A program made the translations under genes and the position numbers. Below the pieces are notes generated by a model, which was given only the letters and a program-made list of their open reading frames with translations, searched no databases and was not told the DNA's origin. Shown here piece by piece: positions 1 to 10,798 of a DNA stretch of 57,828 nt. Source of the stretch: Chlamydiota bacterium (lineage in GTDB: Bacteria > Chlamydiota > Chlamydiia > Chlamydiales > Parachlamydiaceae); assembly GCA_013288825.1 (NCBI GenBank), contig JABDBC010000009.1:1-57828 (forward strand), written 5' to 3'. Each line of letters begins with the position of its first letter. Within the stretch, counting starts at the first letter, position 1.

Positions 1-41
1 GGCCTGTGTTAAAAGTGTGCCCTTATGCGAGAACCGTCCCC
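1..41. repeat. Dispersed repeat fragment (family B)
   Basis: This 41-base stretch starts GGCCTGTGTTAAAAG and ends AGAACCGTCCCC. It matches 28976-29016 over the same length, and its second half matches the arms of the palindrome at 18637-18782. It is probably the end of a longer element that begins before the window. Confidence 0.7.
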
Positions 42-154
42 GCGCGAAAAACACTCGGCCCCGATTCTTCTGAAGAACCATTTACTTTTAGTTGTTTTAC
101 TATTTTTACTAATTTTTAACTAGTTCTAAACTAATTTTTATTTGTAAATTTTTA

Positions 155-184
155 TTTACATTTCTGTTGTTAACGTGATATAAT
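155..184 (+). promoter_or_regulatory. Sigma-70-type promoter of the giant protein gene
   Basis: TTTACA (155-160) lies 18 bases before TATAAT (179-184), and TG at 176-177 makes an extended -10. The expected start of transcription is near 191, about 40 bases before the coding start, in an AT-rich region. This is sequence matching only. Confidence 0.6.
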
Positions 185-229
185 ATGTATAACTATTTAA
201 TATTTCTATTTAAAACATAATTGTAATGG

Positions 230-3200
230 TTGTTTGTGGTTAGTAATACAGCAAGAAATGCACAGCTTAACAAAACCGCTCACCCTCCTGTTCCCACAAA
301 ATCTCTTGGTCGCACTGCGTTAGAAATTACTGCAGTTGCTCTTTTATTGATAGGCGCACTCGCGCTAATCTTGTTGTACGCCAACGTTCTGACTCCCGCT
401 ATCCTTCTTTCTATAGCTTTATCTAAAACCAGCGTGGAGATCATTGGAATCTCATCCCTTGCCGTAGGTGGAATTTCCCTTTTAGCATTGTTTGCAAAAA
501 AGATAATGCGCGCAATTAGGGGTCCTCCTCCTCGAATAGAAGATATAAAATTAGGTGTAGATGATGAGTTATCTGCCATACGTGTTCCCACAAAAGAAGA
601 ATTGGAGGAGGGGCTTCGCGAAGCTTTGAGTGCTCCAAATCTGCCGTATCGGCCCTATAATTTTTCCATTGTTTCTGGAATTTTCGGAGATGCTTTTACT
701 GCAGGCACCCGTTTAGAGGACCGTTCTCTTGAAGGGAATAACTTTGGGGAATCAATGGCCTTTTTTCAATCGATGATTGCTGAAGTTGAGGCTAAAGGTG
801 CTGATGCTGAGTTGTTAGACAGAATGCGTGGTTCCTTGGATCAAGCAATAGAAGTAGTCCAGGTTGCAAAAAAGGTTCATCAGGAGAGAAATGCAGCAAG
901 ACTTTTTGCCCTTTGGATGCAGCAGAAGATCGGTGCCATGAAGGAAGGGGAACGATTCCTCATACCAGGAGGCTGGAAAGGGACTCCTGGCCATGCAATG
1001 CTATATGAAGTGACTTGCATCACACAAGATCAGTTCACCTTCAAGACAATTAATACGGGTAGTGGACTAAAATATCATACTTCGGCTCATGTTGGGAATA
1101 AACATAAATTCGATAATGTTCTAGAACTCAAATGCTCTAGAGAGGATTTGCTACGCTCCGAGCCATGGATAAGTCATTATGATTTGATGTATCTAGATCC
1201 AGATCCACAAAAATCTAATCGCTCTGCAGTTGATGTTTATGCAAAATTATTGAAAAGCATTTGTCCTGAATTCGATGGTTCAGAAAGAACCTTAAGTACT
1301 CCCACTCCTCGAAAAGGTGGCGAAACAACAGAACAGGATTTCTCCACTCCACAGCGATCGGGGACATGCTCGACAAAAGTATTATTCGCATATTTAAAGG
1401 CAAATGCTGGGAGCAAAAAGCAATATAAAGCCCTAAAATTTGCGATTAGGCAGCGAACTTTCGAATCATTTGTGAAAAATTCTGATGCTTATTATGGAAT
1501 ACCTCCCGCTCCAGACAGGGAAACGCTTCGCTCGAAACTGGCTCATATACATGTCGTAGAGGCATTTATTGATAAATTCTCCCGATCAATAAGTAAAGCC
1601 GTTCATAATCGATGGATTAGCGAGGAAGAAGCGGAGCAAACCAATGCGCAATTCACAACGAAAAAAAACAAATGCAAGACTTTAAAGGAGAATGCAAATT
1701 CTGCCTTATCTTTAGTATCTTCGGTTTCCTTGATTCCTCTAATCCGCGATGTTGCACCTAAAGAATTACCAAGAGTATCAGTCGAGCCTATTGGGCATGG
1801 AAGGCCGTGTGTCGAGGGAATAAAAAAAGATGTATGGGAATCCCTATTTACTCTGAAAATGGACTGGAAAAAGCCTGAAACCTTGCATTTGCAACTGGCC
1901 GAATATGCGAAGTTACTTAGTTTGAAAAATAATAGTGAAAAATTTGACAACCCTCGCGTTCACTACGTTCTGAGGCAATTTTTTGAGTCGATGCCACCAG
2001 CCACCAGCTCTATCTGGAGCAACATTCCTTCAGAGCACAGCGAAGCTTGCATGGTGCACATTGCTGATCTTAGCGATACCTTTTTAAGAACACAGTGGTC
2101 ATTGCCTGATCCTAATAGAAAGCGCACTTATGTCCCATTATTACTGGAAAAGGCCCTGATTGTTGTTCAACAGATTGCGAAACGATTGCCAAAAGAAGAT
2201 GAACATTGTGTCAGTCGCTGCTGTCTAGATGCTTCTTATTTTTACCATAGTGTTGAAACTCAATCTCCTGAAAGCGGATATTGTTTTGTAACAGATCCTG
2301 CTTTGGAACGGTCATTAACAGAAACTCTGATAGCTGGTAAAAACAATGCAAAGAGAGCAGCAAGAGGTATCTTTTTCACGAGGCCGACAGATTTTGCCTC
2401 TTATTCTTTTCCAATCCGAATAGACTCTAAATCAATGGAAGAAATTAAACATACCATTACCACAAGAAAGCTATCAGATCCCATCACAGAGGAAGAAGTT
2501 TTTGTTTGGAAGTATCTTTTCGATCATCCTGATGTCTTAGCGGCCGTTAGAAAAGAGGTACGAGAAGAGTTAGAATCACAGCATGCAGATCTTAAGAAGA
2601 AAAATGCATACTATGCTCAGTTTGGCACATTACCCACAGATATTCCCGATGTCCCTACTGTGATCCCGGATCATATGTGCGTCGCATGCGCAATGGCGGA
2701 TACTCGAGACAAGTTTTTACCTCGTTCATTTGGGGCTCTAAAGAGGCTCGCATTTACAACTCAATTTGCACACACGTCAAAATTATTGACCTCTGATAGG
2801 CTTCGTTATTGGGGATTGAACTCATTTTTGCATCAGCAAGCAACCATTAAATTAACCAGTACTGAGTTTTCAGGAGTTGAGACATTTCGAAAGCTCGAAT
2901 TTGATTTTCGGGGAGAACTCCTTACAGGCACAAGAGCATTAAAGGAAGCTCATGATGAAATTACCCTTACTGATATAGAAACATTACTTGAGAAAATGTT
3001 TATAACTGAATTTACTGAATCCTTTAGTCATAATTCTGCAATGACTGCTTCGAAATTGGAGAATCATCGTCTGAAAAGAGAGGAGTATCGAGATCTGTTG
3101 TTGTTGCGTTGCCCTGAAGATAAAGGTCAACAAGCTGTAAAAACCATTGCCTATTTCCTTCGAAATATTTCGAAATTAAAGGACAAAGATTATCAGCAGC

Positions 3201-6200
3201 TTTTCATGAGTCTTATTTTCGAACGGGGTGTGTTGAGAAGTCAATTAATGCACTATCCAGAATTTGCAAAAACTTTAATGGATTTTGTCAAAAAAGGGAT
3301 TAAATATAGTCAGATCGAAGAAGATTTATCCACTGAAGTGTTCTTTTTAAGAATGCAGGATCACTTTCAGTCTTATTGTGACGATGTATCAAGCCAGGAA
3401 GAGGTCAAAGAGAAAGAAGAAACAAAAGAGATTAAAGAACGTGCTGAAGATGGCTTAGGGGCTGTTGCTGAGAAATTATTAACAATGATCAGTCTCCCGG
3501 GTAATGCCGATGACAATAGGAAGTGTTTACTTGCCAGAGAGTTGTTAGCATCACTTGGTAGAAAGAAAAATTTAGTTTTAAATGACTCAGAGATGTCTAA
3601 GATACTCAAACTCCTCTTCTATTATCACGATAATTCTGTTGAAAGACATCTTCGCGAAAAGAACGGAATACTTGAAGATGACATAACCTTATTGCGCAAT
3701 AAACTGCTGTTTGACTTAAAACTCAGATCAAAAGAAAGGCTGAGTGAAATTTTTAGTCGAGCTGCCGATTTTGAACCAGGTGATTGGGATGTTGAGGGAT
3801 TTCCCCTCATTGCAAGAGGTCAATCTCGCATTAATTTGGAAAGTGGTCAGCTTATCATTAACATGTCATGTTCATCGCGTGCAACTTATCCACATCATGC
3901 AAGATCTAGCGGTTTTCTGACCCTATTTCCTAAAATTGATCAGTTGGATGTTCGATCATATGATTCATGTTTGTATAATATCAAAGACCAATTTAATTAT
4001 GAAAATATTGCTCAAGTATCCTATGATCAACACCTTTATTTAAAAAGAATGATTCCATCAACATCCCTCAAACACATCCTTGAAAAGTTTCAAGTAGAAC
4101 AATTATGGTCTGAAGATGTGGAGTTTAATTTGATTCACGCCGAAGTAACAGACTCTGCCTTTAGTTTGGGATGTAGCCATTGGTATTCGGCTGATTTCGC
4201 AATACATCTCTTCATTGACAACCAGACAGGCAAGATACAGTATGTTCAAAATCGGAATGGGTTGAGGCGTGTTGGAGAAGATGGACGCCCCCATAACAGT
4301 TATTTAGCTAACCCTGATCTTAACGATCGTGCGGATGGGGCTGAAATACGAAAGCAAATGCAAGCTCGTCTGTGCGCAGTGGATCCCCATATGGAGATGT
4401 GGTGCGAGAATAATGTTGCTACAATGTTTGAATTACCGAGATATCAGATTAAATTTACTACCGATCATGAAAATTTGAAAATTGTTTACAACAATGATCG
4501 AAGATATCATCTGGTGGACACGCAGATCGCTTCTTTATGGCGTTATCAAGGCTATTTGGTATTAGAAGATGGCTCTGCCAAAGGTACCATCAAGCCCCGG
4601 CGAGTGATAATTCCACATCGGAAAATTGATATGAACACTGACAATTCCATTAGAAATTTAAGTGCGGAACTAAAATTTAGGGAGACACTATTAACAGACA
4701 ATCATACTGCATATGAATATCAAGTAGATTCCAAAGGAGAACTGCAATGCGACGGACTTGAGGGCAAATTGTATTTGGCGTACCTATACTTGAGTCAAAG
4801 GGATTATCGCAGAACTCAGAAGATTCTGCAAGAAGTCACATTAGCCAAAAATATGGGGGCGTATAGCAAAAGAGAATTCGAGTTGCTCTTATTAATTCTT
4901 CATTCTACAAATGGAACTGATAAAGATTTCAAAGCATGTGCATTACGGCTAAAGACTTTGGCTTTAATTAAGGACAATCTTGCAAAATTTGGCAAAGAGC
5001 CTGAGATTCCTGGTTTTAAAGATTCATTGGCATCTCTTAGAGGACATCATGAAGTCTCTGATGACATAGAAGAATATTTAAGCCAATTGTCCCATGCCAG
5101 ATCATTTTTATTGAGTGCGCGTGAATGTCAGCTTTTAAGAGAGTTTCCAACATCCGTCAGTTGGATGCGTTATTTAGGGACAGCAGGACATTCAAAAGAA
5201 ATAACCAGAGAGGGGATTGTCGGTAAGCAGTTTGTGGAGATTAGTTTAAGAAATACGAATCCTAGCAATTTTGTAAACCCAATTTGTGCAGACATTTTGG
5301 ATAAGATTGTAATGGATCAGGGCACTAAAGTCAGGAAAAATTTCCTCAGTTTGTATCATATTGCACGGAACGAAACTGATCTCATGAATAGAAGACGATT
5401 ACTCAGTTGGTTAGCTTGGGTTGACGATAACGATCGTGATGCTTCATTAGCTCAAATACTCAGATCTGTAGCAAAAAATCCTCAACGGTTTCCTGATATA
5501 TTTCAGACTCTTAGGGCTTTTGCTAAACCAGGGGAGACTCTTGCATTAGTGGAACTTAGAGATAGAAGAAGACAAGCAAATACTCCATCTAGTTACGATT
5601 CACAGATTCAGGCGGCAGAAGACCAACGATATGAACAATGGCGCGATTCTATACAACGTCATTTAAGAACTCTCTATTGGATAATGGAAGCCCCTTCTGC
5701 TTTCCAGACTACTGTCACGCATTTTCCTCATCATGCCGTCGTTTCTGCAGTCATGCCAAAACTGTCTATTGGTTCACCCGCCACTCATAGTCTATCTTCC
5801 CCCTCACTTTTCCCTGAAGCCTATCTATTTGGAGAACGAGAAGAGAAGGAGAGAAAAGTAGAAAGCGATCTGGCAACTGCACCTCTACTTCAAGCTGTCG
5901 ACATTGATATGAAAGAGCATGCAGTAAAAAATCGTCATAAGGAACTTCTCGACAGGATTGGGTTATGCGGTAAAGAGGCAAAATCTCGTGTTGAAAAACG
6001 GGGATTCGACGAATTGCAAAAGGATGTCTCCGATTACCTAAATTCAAGAGCAAGCTCCACACATGTTTTAAAACCGGAACAACTACTCCGTTTAGAACGC
6101 GATCTACTTGAAAAAGAGAAGTCTGAAACAGAGCTTGTGAATAAGCTGGAGGCAGATGTTCTAGAGCTTGCCAATCGCAAGCCAATCGATCCAAGAAAAC

Positions 6201-9200
6201 GTTTGAGAAGAACTTTTCAGCGAGATCATGCTCAAGTCCGAGACAAATTATCCATTGATGAACTCTTGATTCTAATCCTGAATGATGATGCTAACGCTAT
6301 CAGAAAACGGAATAGGGCTCTTTCTTTAGAAGACATTACTGAGCTTAAGGCAAGGGTGGAGCTCTTTTTAGTGCGTAAAACGCATCAACAGCATGTTCTG
6401 CGTGCCCTTAATCTCATTAATATTCTTAAAGATTCTTCGCTTCCAGATGATGTTCGTCAGGAACAAATGCAAGCCTTGCAGCGCGAGATTACAGCAAAAA
6501 GAAATTATAAAATCCCTGGTGATAAATTTGATAAAGAAGGCCGAGAACTCGAACAGCACTACTTTAAATATTTGCTCATCGAATATCAACGCAACCTACT
6601 CCTGCGTTCAGATCAGATTATTGACTTAGAAAAACTTTTTGTGGACATCATAGGAACAAAAACGAACAATCGTGCCTTACAAATACCCATGGGCGCAGGA
6701 AAGACCGATATTTTGCTTGTTCTATTAGCATTGAGAAAGGCTGATGGAAGGCAGCTTTCCATTGCGATGATACCCGAAGAATTGAAACCGACAGTTGCAG
6801 CAAAAATGCAGCAGAGCGGCGCAATGATTTACCACCAGGCAGCCCATCAAATCGATTGGAAAACAACAAACACTTTAGAAGGTCTCCAAGAGATTGAGAA
6901 GGAGTTAAATGACATCATCGCTACTCGCGGATTTCTTGTTGTAAGCAGCACTGAAATGCATAATTTTGCCCTAGATGCCCGAGAAAACCGCTTGGAATGC
7001 TCGAACAGACCAAACGACGATGTCTTTGCAAAAGAAGAAGTCTTTCGCAGAATAAAACGCATTCTTAAAATCCATGGGAATGTGATTATTGATGAAATTG
7101 ATCTGCAAAAGAATTGTCGCAAGGAAGTGCACAAAGCCCTCGGAGCCTCAGTGGAAGTGGGGGCAATCTATGGGAAAATCACAACAGCCCTTTACCAGAC
7201 CATTGCAGGAAATAAAGCTGTGCATGAGCTCTTTAATTTTGAGGATTTCATCCCTAAACGTATATCAAAAGGACTTCCCTTCTCGGCAGCTGCTCGAGAA
7301 CAGTATAGCAAAACATACTCTCAATTTGAAAATTTGCTGGCTACTGCAGGCCTCACGTATTTATGTGAAAATGGATATCCAGCATTAAGTGCTTATGAAA
7401 AAGAACTGATGGAATACCTAACCGATTCTGAGGCACCAGACAGACGAAGACCTCTTCCGGTGATCTTAGGATTGGGAGAAAAAGAATTAAAAGATAAGCA
7501 AGAATTGCTGGATGCACTAGGTTTTATTAAAGGTCAGATAAAAACATTCCTTCCCAATACCTTACAGAAGATACACAAACAAAACTATGGGTTGTTGCCC
7601 AATAAAGATGGCATTTTAAGTATTTTGGCAGGCCCCTACGAATCTCAAAAGCCACAAATCGGTTCCGAATTTGCCCATTATGCAGAACAAATGAACTACA
7701 CACTGCAGACATACCTAAAACAAGGTATCCCGGCTCACCTCCTTAAAAAAGAGCTGATGCGTATTCGTGACAATATTAAAAAAGAGATGCCAAGAAAAAG
7801 ACTTGAAGATCCCGAACTTTCACGTGCCTATCAAGAGTATGCTGCACTCTGCGGTAGTATTCCCGTTGACGCTAGAACCGTTATGTTGTGTAAAGACGCA
7901 GATATTCAAACACTGGCAAAACAAATCTCCGAAAATCCACAACAAATCATCCAATTTTTGGGCTCATACATTTTACCTCATATCAAAATGTATGAACAAC
8001 GGATTAGCAGCAACGCTCAAACGTTGTCAAATATGTTTCATGTCAAACATGCTTTCGCAGGGACCATTGCTAATAAAGACACTTTCTCTGCTGATATCAT
8101 TACTGAGCCGAGGGAAGGTGTGGATGGCAAAACTGTCGCTCTATTGTGGGAAAGAAGTCGAGAGGCGATCGATATTATTCCTGAAATGCCAGAAGGTGCC
8201 GAGCGTGAATCGAAAGAGATCAGTTCTAGCGGTAGTTCTGGCAGCAGCAAGAAACTAGATAAATCGATGCTGGAAAAAAGTCAGGAGAAAGCGCTTTACC
8301 TTTTGCGAGAAGCTTTTAAAAGCTCAAAAATTGACAGCTATCAAGCCATCATTGACCTCGGTGGAATATTCCAGGATGCTCCTCCACAACTTCTTGCCGA
8401 GGAAATTTTAAGGCAGCGCAAAAGACTATCTGCTGTATTTTATTTCGATGGCGATAAACCCATGACCCTTGTGCGAACTGAAACCGGTTATGCTATTAAG
8501 ATAGGTCATTCTCTGCATATTAAACCCGAAGATAGATTTGTGATTTATGGCCAACGGCAGTGTACAGGAACACATTTTGACCATGCAGCTACTGCCAAAG
8601 CGTTTGTGACTCTTAACAAAAATTCCAATTTGCGAGATCTCTTACAGGCCGTGTGGCGTATGCGTGGACTCGAGAAAAGTCAACAGGTCACTTTTATCAT
8701 CCCTCAAGAACTGAATAACATCATCAAAACTAGATTGGGCAAGACTGCTCCGTTAGATGTTCTGGACCTCATCCTTTTTGTAGAGAAATACCAAACAAAG
8801 CAGCAAGCTGATGATAATGCCCTGTCCACACGTCAGAAGATGCAGAACATGATTTTTCAAGAGTGCGATTCTATTCTTGATCAAATTGCTGTTGAAAGGC
8901 TCCAAGAAGCTTCATACCAAGAACTCAATAACCTCACGTTGAGCATTGTGAAGAATTCCCCATATCTTCAATTTGGGCGACTTGAAAAGATGATCGATGC
9001 TAAAGATTGCCTTACAAGAAATATGGAAGCCCTTTTGATTCCAATTGAGAAATGGTGTAAAAAACATCCAACAGCTCTCCTTAGACCCAATCTTAAAGCC
9101 TTAAGAGAGGGCATGTCAGCTTTAATTGAATTAGCAGTTGATGAGAGAAAACCTTTGGTAGATGCATTATTAGCAACGCCTGTGGAGGGCCCTGTAGAAG

Positions 9201-10099
9201 GTGCTGCAGCGCCAGTGGCATTAGATGTCGCTGTTGCAGTCACAGCTCAGCATACGATTGATGAAAGAAGACAAGTGAATGTTGATCAAGAAGTACGACA
9301 GGAGCAATTCACTTTGAATATTCCGCCTGGTGCATCTCCTTTGAAGCATAGTACCTGGGCGAATACCTCGATGCTCTTTAGGTCCGATTATTTTACTCCC
9401 ATATCATTTGACGCCGCACACAAGGAAAGAAGTGAATCTCGATCTGCTGTACTCCATGCGAGAGAGGCGTTGGAAAGGAGCACAAAACTGGGAGCCGACC
9501 AATTTAATAAACGGCGTAGTGTGATGGGAAAACTCTTTGCAAATCCGAATTTGATGATGTCACAGGATCTTGTTCTCACAGAACAAGGAGGCATTCCATT
9601 TGGACCCTGTCAAAAGATGGTCGACAGAGCGCTAATTGTCCGAGACCGCAGAACAAAAGCCACAAAACTGATACTGATTGATGGCGCCGATGCAGAAGAA
9701 TTCAAAACCTTGTTTGCCCTTGATCGAAAAGGAGCAAAGGAAAGTCGTGGCAAAGAAGCTGTAGAAAGGGATGTGGACCTTTGCTTAGTGCATGCAGACA
9801 CCGGCATTTATGATCAACCTTCTGGAGAAAGATTAAACCTTGATGGAATGATGGGGATGGATAAAAACCTGCCCATGATGTTGCTTCAGATGAAGGTTAT
9901 TTCAGGAGAAGTGACCTATAAAAAAGAAGAAGCAGATTTGTTAAAAAAATGGTTTTCTATACTTGATTTGGAAGAGTTACGAGTGTTCGAGGAGTACTTC
10001 AAGACGGTGATTTTGAATCGAGAAGAGGTGTTTCTGCACTATCAAGGGACAGCACTTGCTGAGATTTTTACCGAAATACGAAAGGCAGTGGTAATTTAA
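230..10099 (+). CDS. Giant membrane-anchored protein with DUF3638/DUF3645-type helicase-like region
   Basis: This 3,289-residue protein has no signal peptide. Two hydrophobic segments at about 30-90 would form a membrane hairpin like those of chlamydial inclusion proteins. A GHAM motif (H255) and a QRSGTCS motif (C380) could be a cysteine-hydrolase pair. After a long helical middle, the region 2030-2860 resembles the DUF3638/DUF3645 region of large eukaryotic proteins: P-loop MGAGKT at 2154-2159, DEID at 2288-2291, GQRQCTGT from 2774 and QAVWRMRG at 2806-2813, which sits where a helicase motif VI would be. That points to an NTP-driven motor, possibly a host-directed effector. The start is TTG at 230 or GTG at 236 (in-frame stop at 224); neither has a clear ribosome site. 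The family name is from memory; the motifs are seen directly. Confidence 0.8.
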   Translation: MFVVSNTARNAQLNKTAHPPVPTKSLGRTALEITAVALLLIGALALILLYANVLTPAILLSIALSKTSVEIIGISSLAVGGISLLALFAKKIMRAIRGPPPRIEDIKLGVDDELSAIRVPTKEELEEGLREALSAPNLPYRPYNFSIVSGIFGDAFTAGTRLEDRSLEGNNFGESMAFFQSMIAEVEAKGADAELLDRMRGSLDQAIEVVQVAKKVHQERNAARLFALWMQQKIGAMKEGERFLIPGGWKGTPGHAMLYEVTCITQDQFTFKTINTGSGLKYHTSAHVGNKHKFDNVLELKCSREDLLRSEPWISHYDLMYLDPDPQKSNRSAVDVYAKLLKSICPEFDGSERTLSTPTPRKGGETTEQDFSTPQRSGTCSTKVLFAYLKANAGSKKQYKALKFAIRQRTFESFVKNSDAYYGIPPAPDRETLRSKLAHIHVVEAFIDKFSRSISKAVHNRWISEEEAEQTNAQFTTKKNKCKTLKENANSALSLVSSVSLIPLIRDVAPKELPRVSVEPIGHGRPCVEGIKKDVWESLFTLKMDWKKPETLHLQLAEYAKLLSLKNNSEKFDNPRVHYVLRQFFESMPPATSSIWSNIPSEHSEACMVHIADLSDTFLRTQWSLPDPNRKRTYVPLLLEKALIVVQQIAKRLPKEDEHCVSRCCLDASYFYHSVETQSPESGYCFVTDPALERSLTETLIAGKNNAKRAARGIFFTRPTDFASYSFPIRIDSKSMEEIKHTITTRKLSDPITEEEVFVWKYLFDHPDVLAAVRKEVREELESQHADLKKKNAYYAQFGTLPTDIPDVPTVIPDHMCVACAMADTRDKFLPRSFGALKRLAFTTQFAHTSKLLTSDRLRYWGLNSFLHQQATIKLTSTEFSGVETFRKLEFDFRGELLTGTRALKEAHDEITLTDIETLLEKMFITEFTESFSHNSAMTASKLENHRLKREEYRDLLLLRCPEDKGQQAVKTIAYFLRNISKLKDKDYQQLFMSLIFERGVLRSQLMHYPEFAKTLMDFVKKGIKYSQIEEDLSTEVFFLRMQDHFQSYCDDVSSQEEVKEKEETKEIKERAEDGLGAVAEKLLTMISLPGNADDNRKCLLARELLASLGRKKNLVLNDSEMSKILKLLFYYHDNSVERHLREKNGILEDDITLLRNKLLFDLKLRSKERLSEIFSRAADFEPGDWDVEGFPLIARGQSRINLESGQLIINMSCSSRATYPHHARSSGFLTLFPKIDQLDVRSYDSCLYNIKDQFNYENIAQVSYDQHLYLKRMIPSTSLKHILEKFQVEQLWSEDVEFNLIHAEVTDSAFSLGCSHWYSADFAIHLFIDNQTGKIQYVQNRNGLRRVGEDGRPHNSYLANPDLNDRADGAEIRKQMQARLCAVDPHMEMWCENNVATMFELPRYQIKFTTDHENLKIVYNNDRRYHLVDTQIASLWRYQGYLVLEDGSAKGTIKPRRVIIPHRKIDMNTDNSIRNLSAELKFRETLLTDNHTAYEYQVDSKGELQCDGLEGKLYLAYLYLSQRDYRRTQKILQEVTLAKNMGAYSKREFELLLLILHSTNGTDKDFKACALRLKTLALIKDNLAKFGKEPEIPGFKDSLASLRGHHEVSDDIEEYLSQLSHARSFLLSARECQLLREFPTSVSWMRYLGTAGHSKEITREGIVGKQFVEISLRNTNPSNFVNPICADILDKIVMDQGTKVRKNFLSLYHIARNETDLMNRRRLLSWLAWVDDNDRDASLAQILRSVAKNPQRFPDIFQTLRAFAKPGETLALVELRDRRRQANTPSSYDSQIQAAEDQRYEQWRDSIQRHLRTLYWIMEAPSAFQTTVTHFPHHAVVSAVMPKLSIGSPATHSLSSPSLFPEAYLFGEREEKERKVESDLATAPLLQAVDIDMKEHAVKNRHKELLDRIGLCGKEAKSRVEKRGFDELQKDVSDYLNSRASSTHVLKPEQLLRLERDLLEKEKSETELVNKLEADVLELANRKPIDPRKRLRRTFQRDHAQVRDKLSIDELLILILNDDANAIRKRNRALSLEDITELKARVELFLVRKTHQQHVLRALNLINILKDSSLPDDVRQEQMQALQREITAKRNYKIPGDKFDKEGRELEQHYFKYLLIEYQRNLLLRSDQIIDLEKLFVDIIGTKTNNRALQIPMGAGKTDILLVLLALRKADGRQLSIAMIPEELKPTVAAKMQQSGAMIYHQAAHQIDWKTTNTLEGLQEIEKELNDIIATRGFLVVSSTEMHNFALDARENRLECSNRPNDDVFAKEEVFRRIKRILKIHGNVIIDEIDLQKNCRKEVHKALGASVEVGAIYGKITTALYQTIAGNKAVHELFNFEDFIPKRISKGLPFSAAAREQYSKTYSQFENLLATAGLTYLCENGYPALSAYEKELMEYLTDSEAPDRRRPLPVILGLGEKELKDKQELLDALGFIKGQIKTFLPNTLQKIHKQNYGLLPNKDGILSILAGPYESQKPQIGSEFAHYAEQMNYTLQTYLKQGIPAHLLKKELMRIRDNIKKEMPRKRLEDPELSRAYQEYAALCGSIPVDARTVMLCKDADIQTLAKQISENPQQIIQFLGSYILPHIKMYEQRISSNAQTLSNMFHVKHAFAGTIANKDTFSADIITEPREGVDGKTVALLWERSREAIDIIPEMPEGAERESKEISSSGSSGSSKKLDKSMLEKSQEKALYLLREAFKSSKIDSYQAIIDLGGIFQDAPPQLLAEEILRQRKRLSAVFYFDGDKPMTLVRTETGYAIKIGHSLHIKPEDRFVIYGQRQCTGTHFDHAATAKAFVTLNKNSNLRDLLQAVWRMRGLEKSQQVTFIIPQELNNIIKTRLGKTAPLDVLDLILFVEKYQTKQQADDNALSTRQKMQNMIFQECDSILDQIAVERLQEASYQELNNLTLSIVKNSPYLQFGRLEKMIDAKDCLTRNMEALLIPIEKWCKKHPTALLRPNLKALREGMSALIELAVDERKPLVDALLATPVEGPVEGAAAPVALDVAVAVTAQHTIDERRQVNVDQEVRQEQFTLNIPPGASPLKHSTWANTSMLFRSDYFTPISFDAAHKERSESRSAVLHAREALERSTKLGADQFNKRRSVMGKLFANPNLMMSQDLVLTEQGGIPFGPCQKMVDRALIVRDRRTKATKLILIDGADAEEFKTLFALDRKGAKESRGKEAVERDVDLCLVHADTGIYDQPSGERLNLDGMMGMDKNLPMMLLQMKVISGEVTYKKEEADLLKKWFSILDLEELRVFEEYFKTVILNREEVFLHYQGTALAEIFTEIRKAVVI

Positions 10100-10128
10100 A
10101 GAATTGCCCTTACATGGCTATCTCAGAC

Positions 10129-10336
10129 TGGGCTATTACATGAACAGGCGCTCCGGGCTGTTTACAACATCTGTCATTTGCTGTGCTAGATATGTCGATG
10201 TGTTTCAGCAAGCGAAAGAAGTTGCAAACAGCCCGGAGGGCCTGTTCACATAATAGCCCAGGCTGAAGCTCCCCGGAGGGGTAAGCGAAGCCTGGGTAAA
10301 CGCCAACCTACACATATCGCCCCGGAGGGCCGGCAC
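10129..10336. repeat. Palindromic MITE-like element, family A (left arm cut)
   Basis: It matches the element at 41096-41352 from the inner left arm (GGGCTATTACATGAACAGG) through the loop (TTGCTGTGCTAGATATGTCG) to the full right arm ending CGGAGGGCCGGCAC. The outer left arm is missing. The following bases (AATTGTCGATTTTTTCACAG) are shared with the 41 kb copy, so the repeated unit reaches past the palindrome. No gene is seen in 10100-10798. Confidence 0.85.
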
Positions 10337-10454
10337 AAACCAATTGTCGATTTTTTCACAGCCTCGGACTGGTTCTTCATTTTTGTTTACATGTGATTAA
10401 AAAAGGCAAAAAAGAAGAACCAGTGCCCTGGTTTCATTTCTAATTTTCATAGTT

Positions 10455-10504
10455 CCCACACCTGCGGTTTTCGCTCGCAGGCTCGCGAAAACCTTAGGTG
10501 TGGG
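10455..10504. repeat. 20-bp-arm inverted repeat in intergenic region
   Basis: CCCACACCTGCGGTTTTCGC (10455-10474) faces GCGAAAACCTTAGGTGTGGG (10485-10504) across a 10-base loop, with two mismatches. There is no T run, so a terminator is unlikely. The rest of 10505-10798 holds short GC-rich repeat pieces and the ribosome site of the next gene. Confidence 0.7.
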
Positions 10505-10798
10505 CTACAAAATGAGATAAAAAAGGGCAAAAATGATAGTAATCATTCCCAACCAAAAGTAGCCGCACTCGTCCAGACTGAGGGAGCCCTGAAGGGGCAA
10601 CAGAAGGCCTGGGTACACTCCAAACATATTCATGAGCCATGTAAGGGCGGCTCTTCGCCCACAATTGCTGATGCCTGGTCAGCTGTAGGCAATAATGATA
10701 GACAAAAATTTAAGTAACTAGCATTCTCTAGTTGCTTTACCTAAGTGTTTCATAGAAACGTGAATAATTATAATGAACTTTTTTTGGAGATAAATAAT

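Noticed and set aside
7767-8258. 163-residue plus frame within the giant gene
   Set aside because: It is an out-of-frame shadow of the conserved helicase-like region and has no ribosome site.
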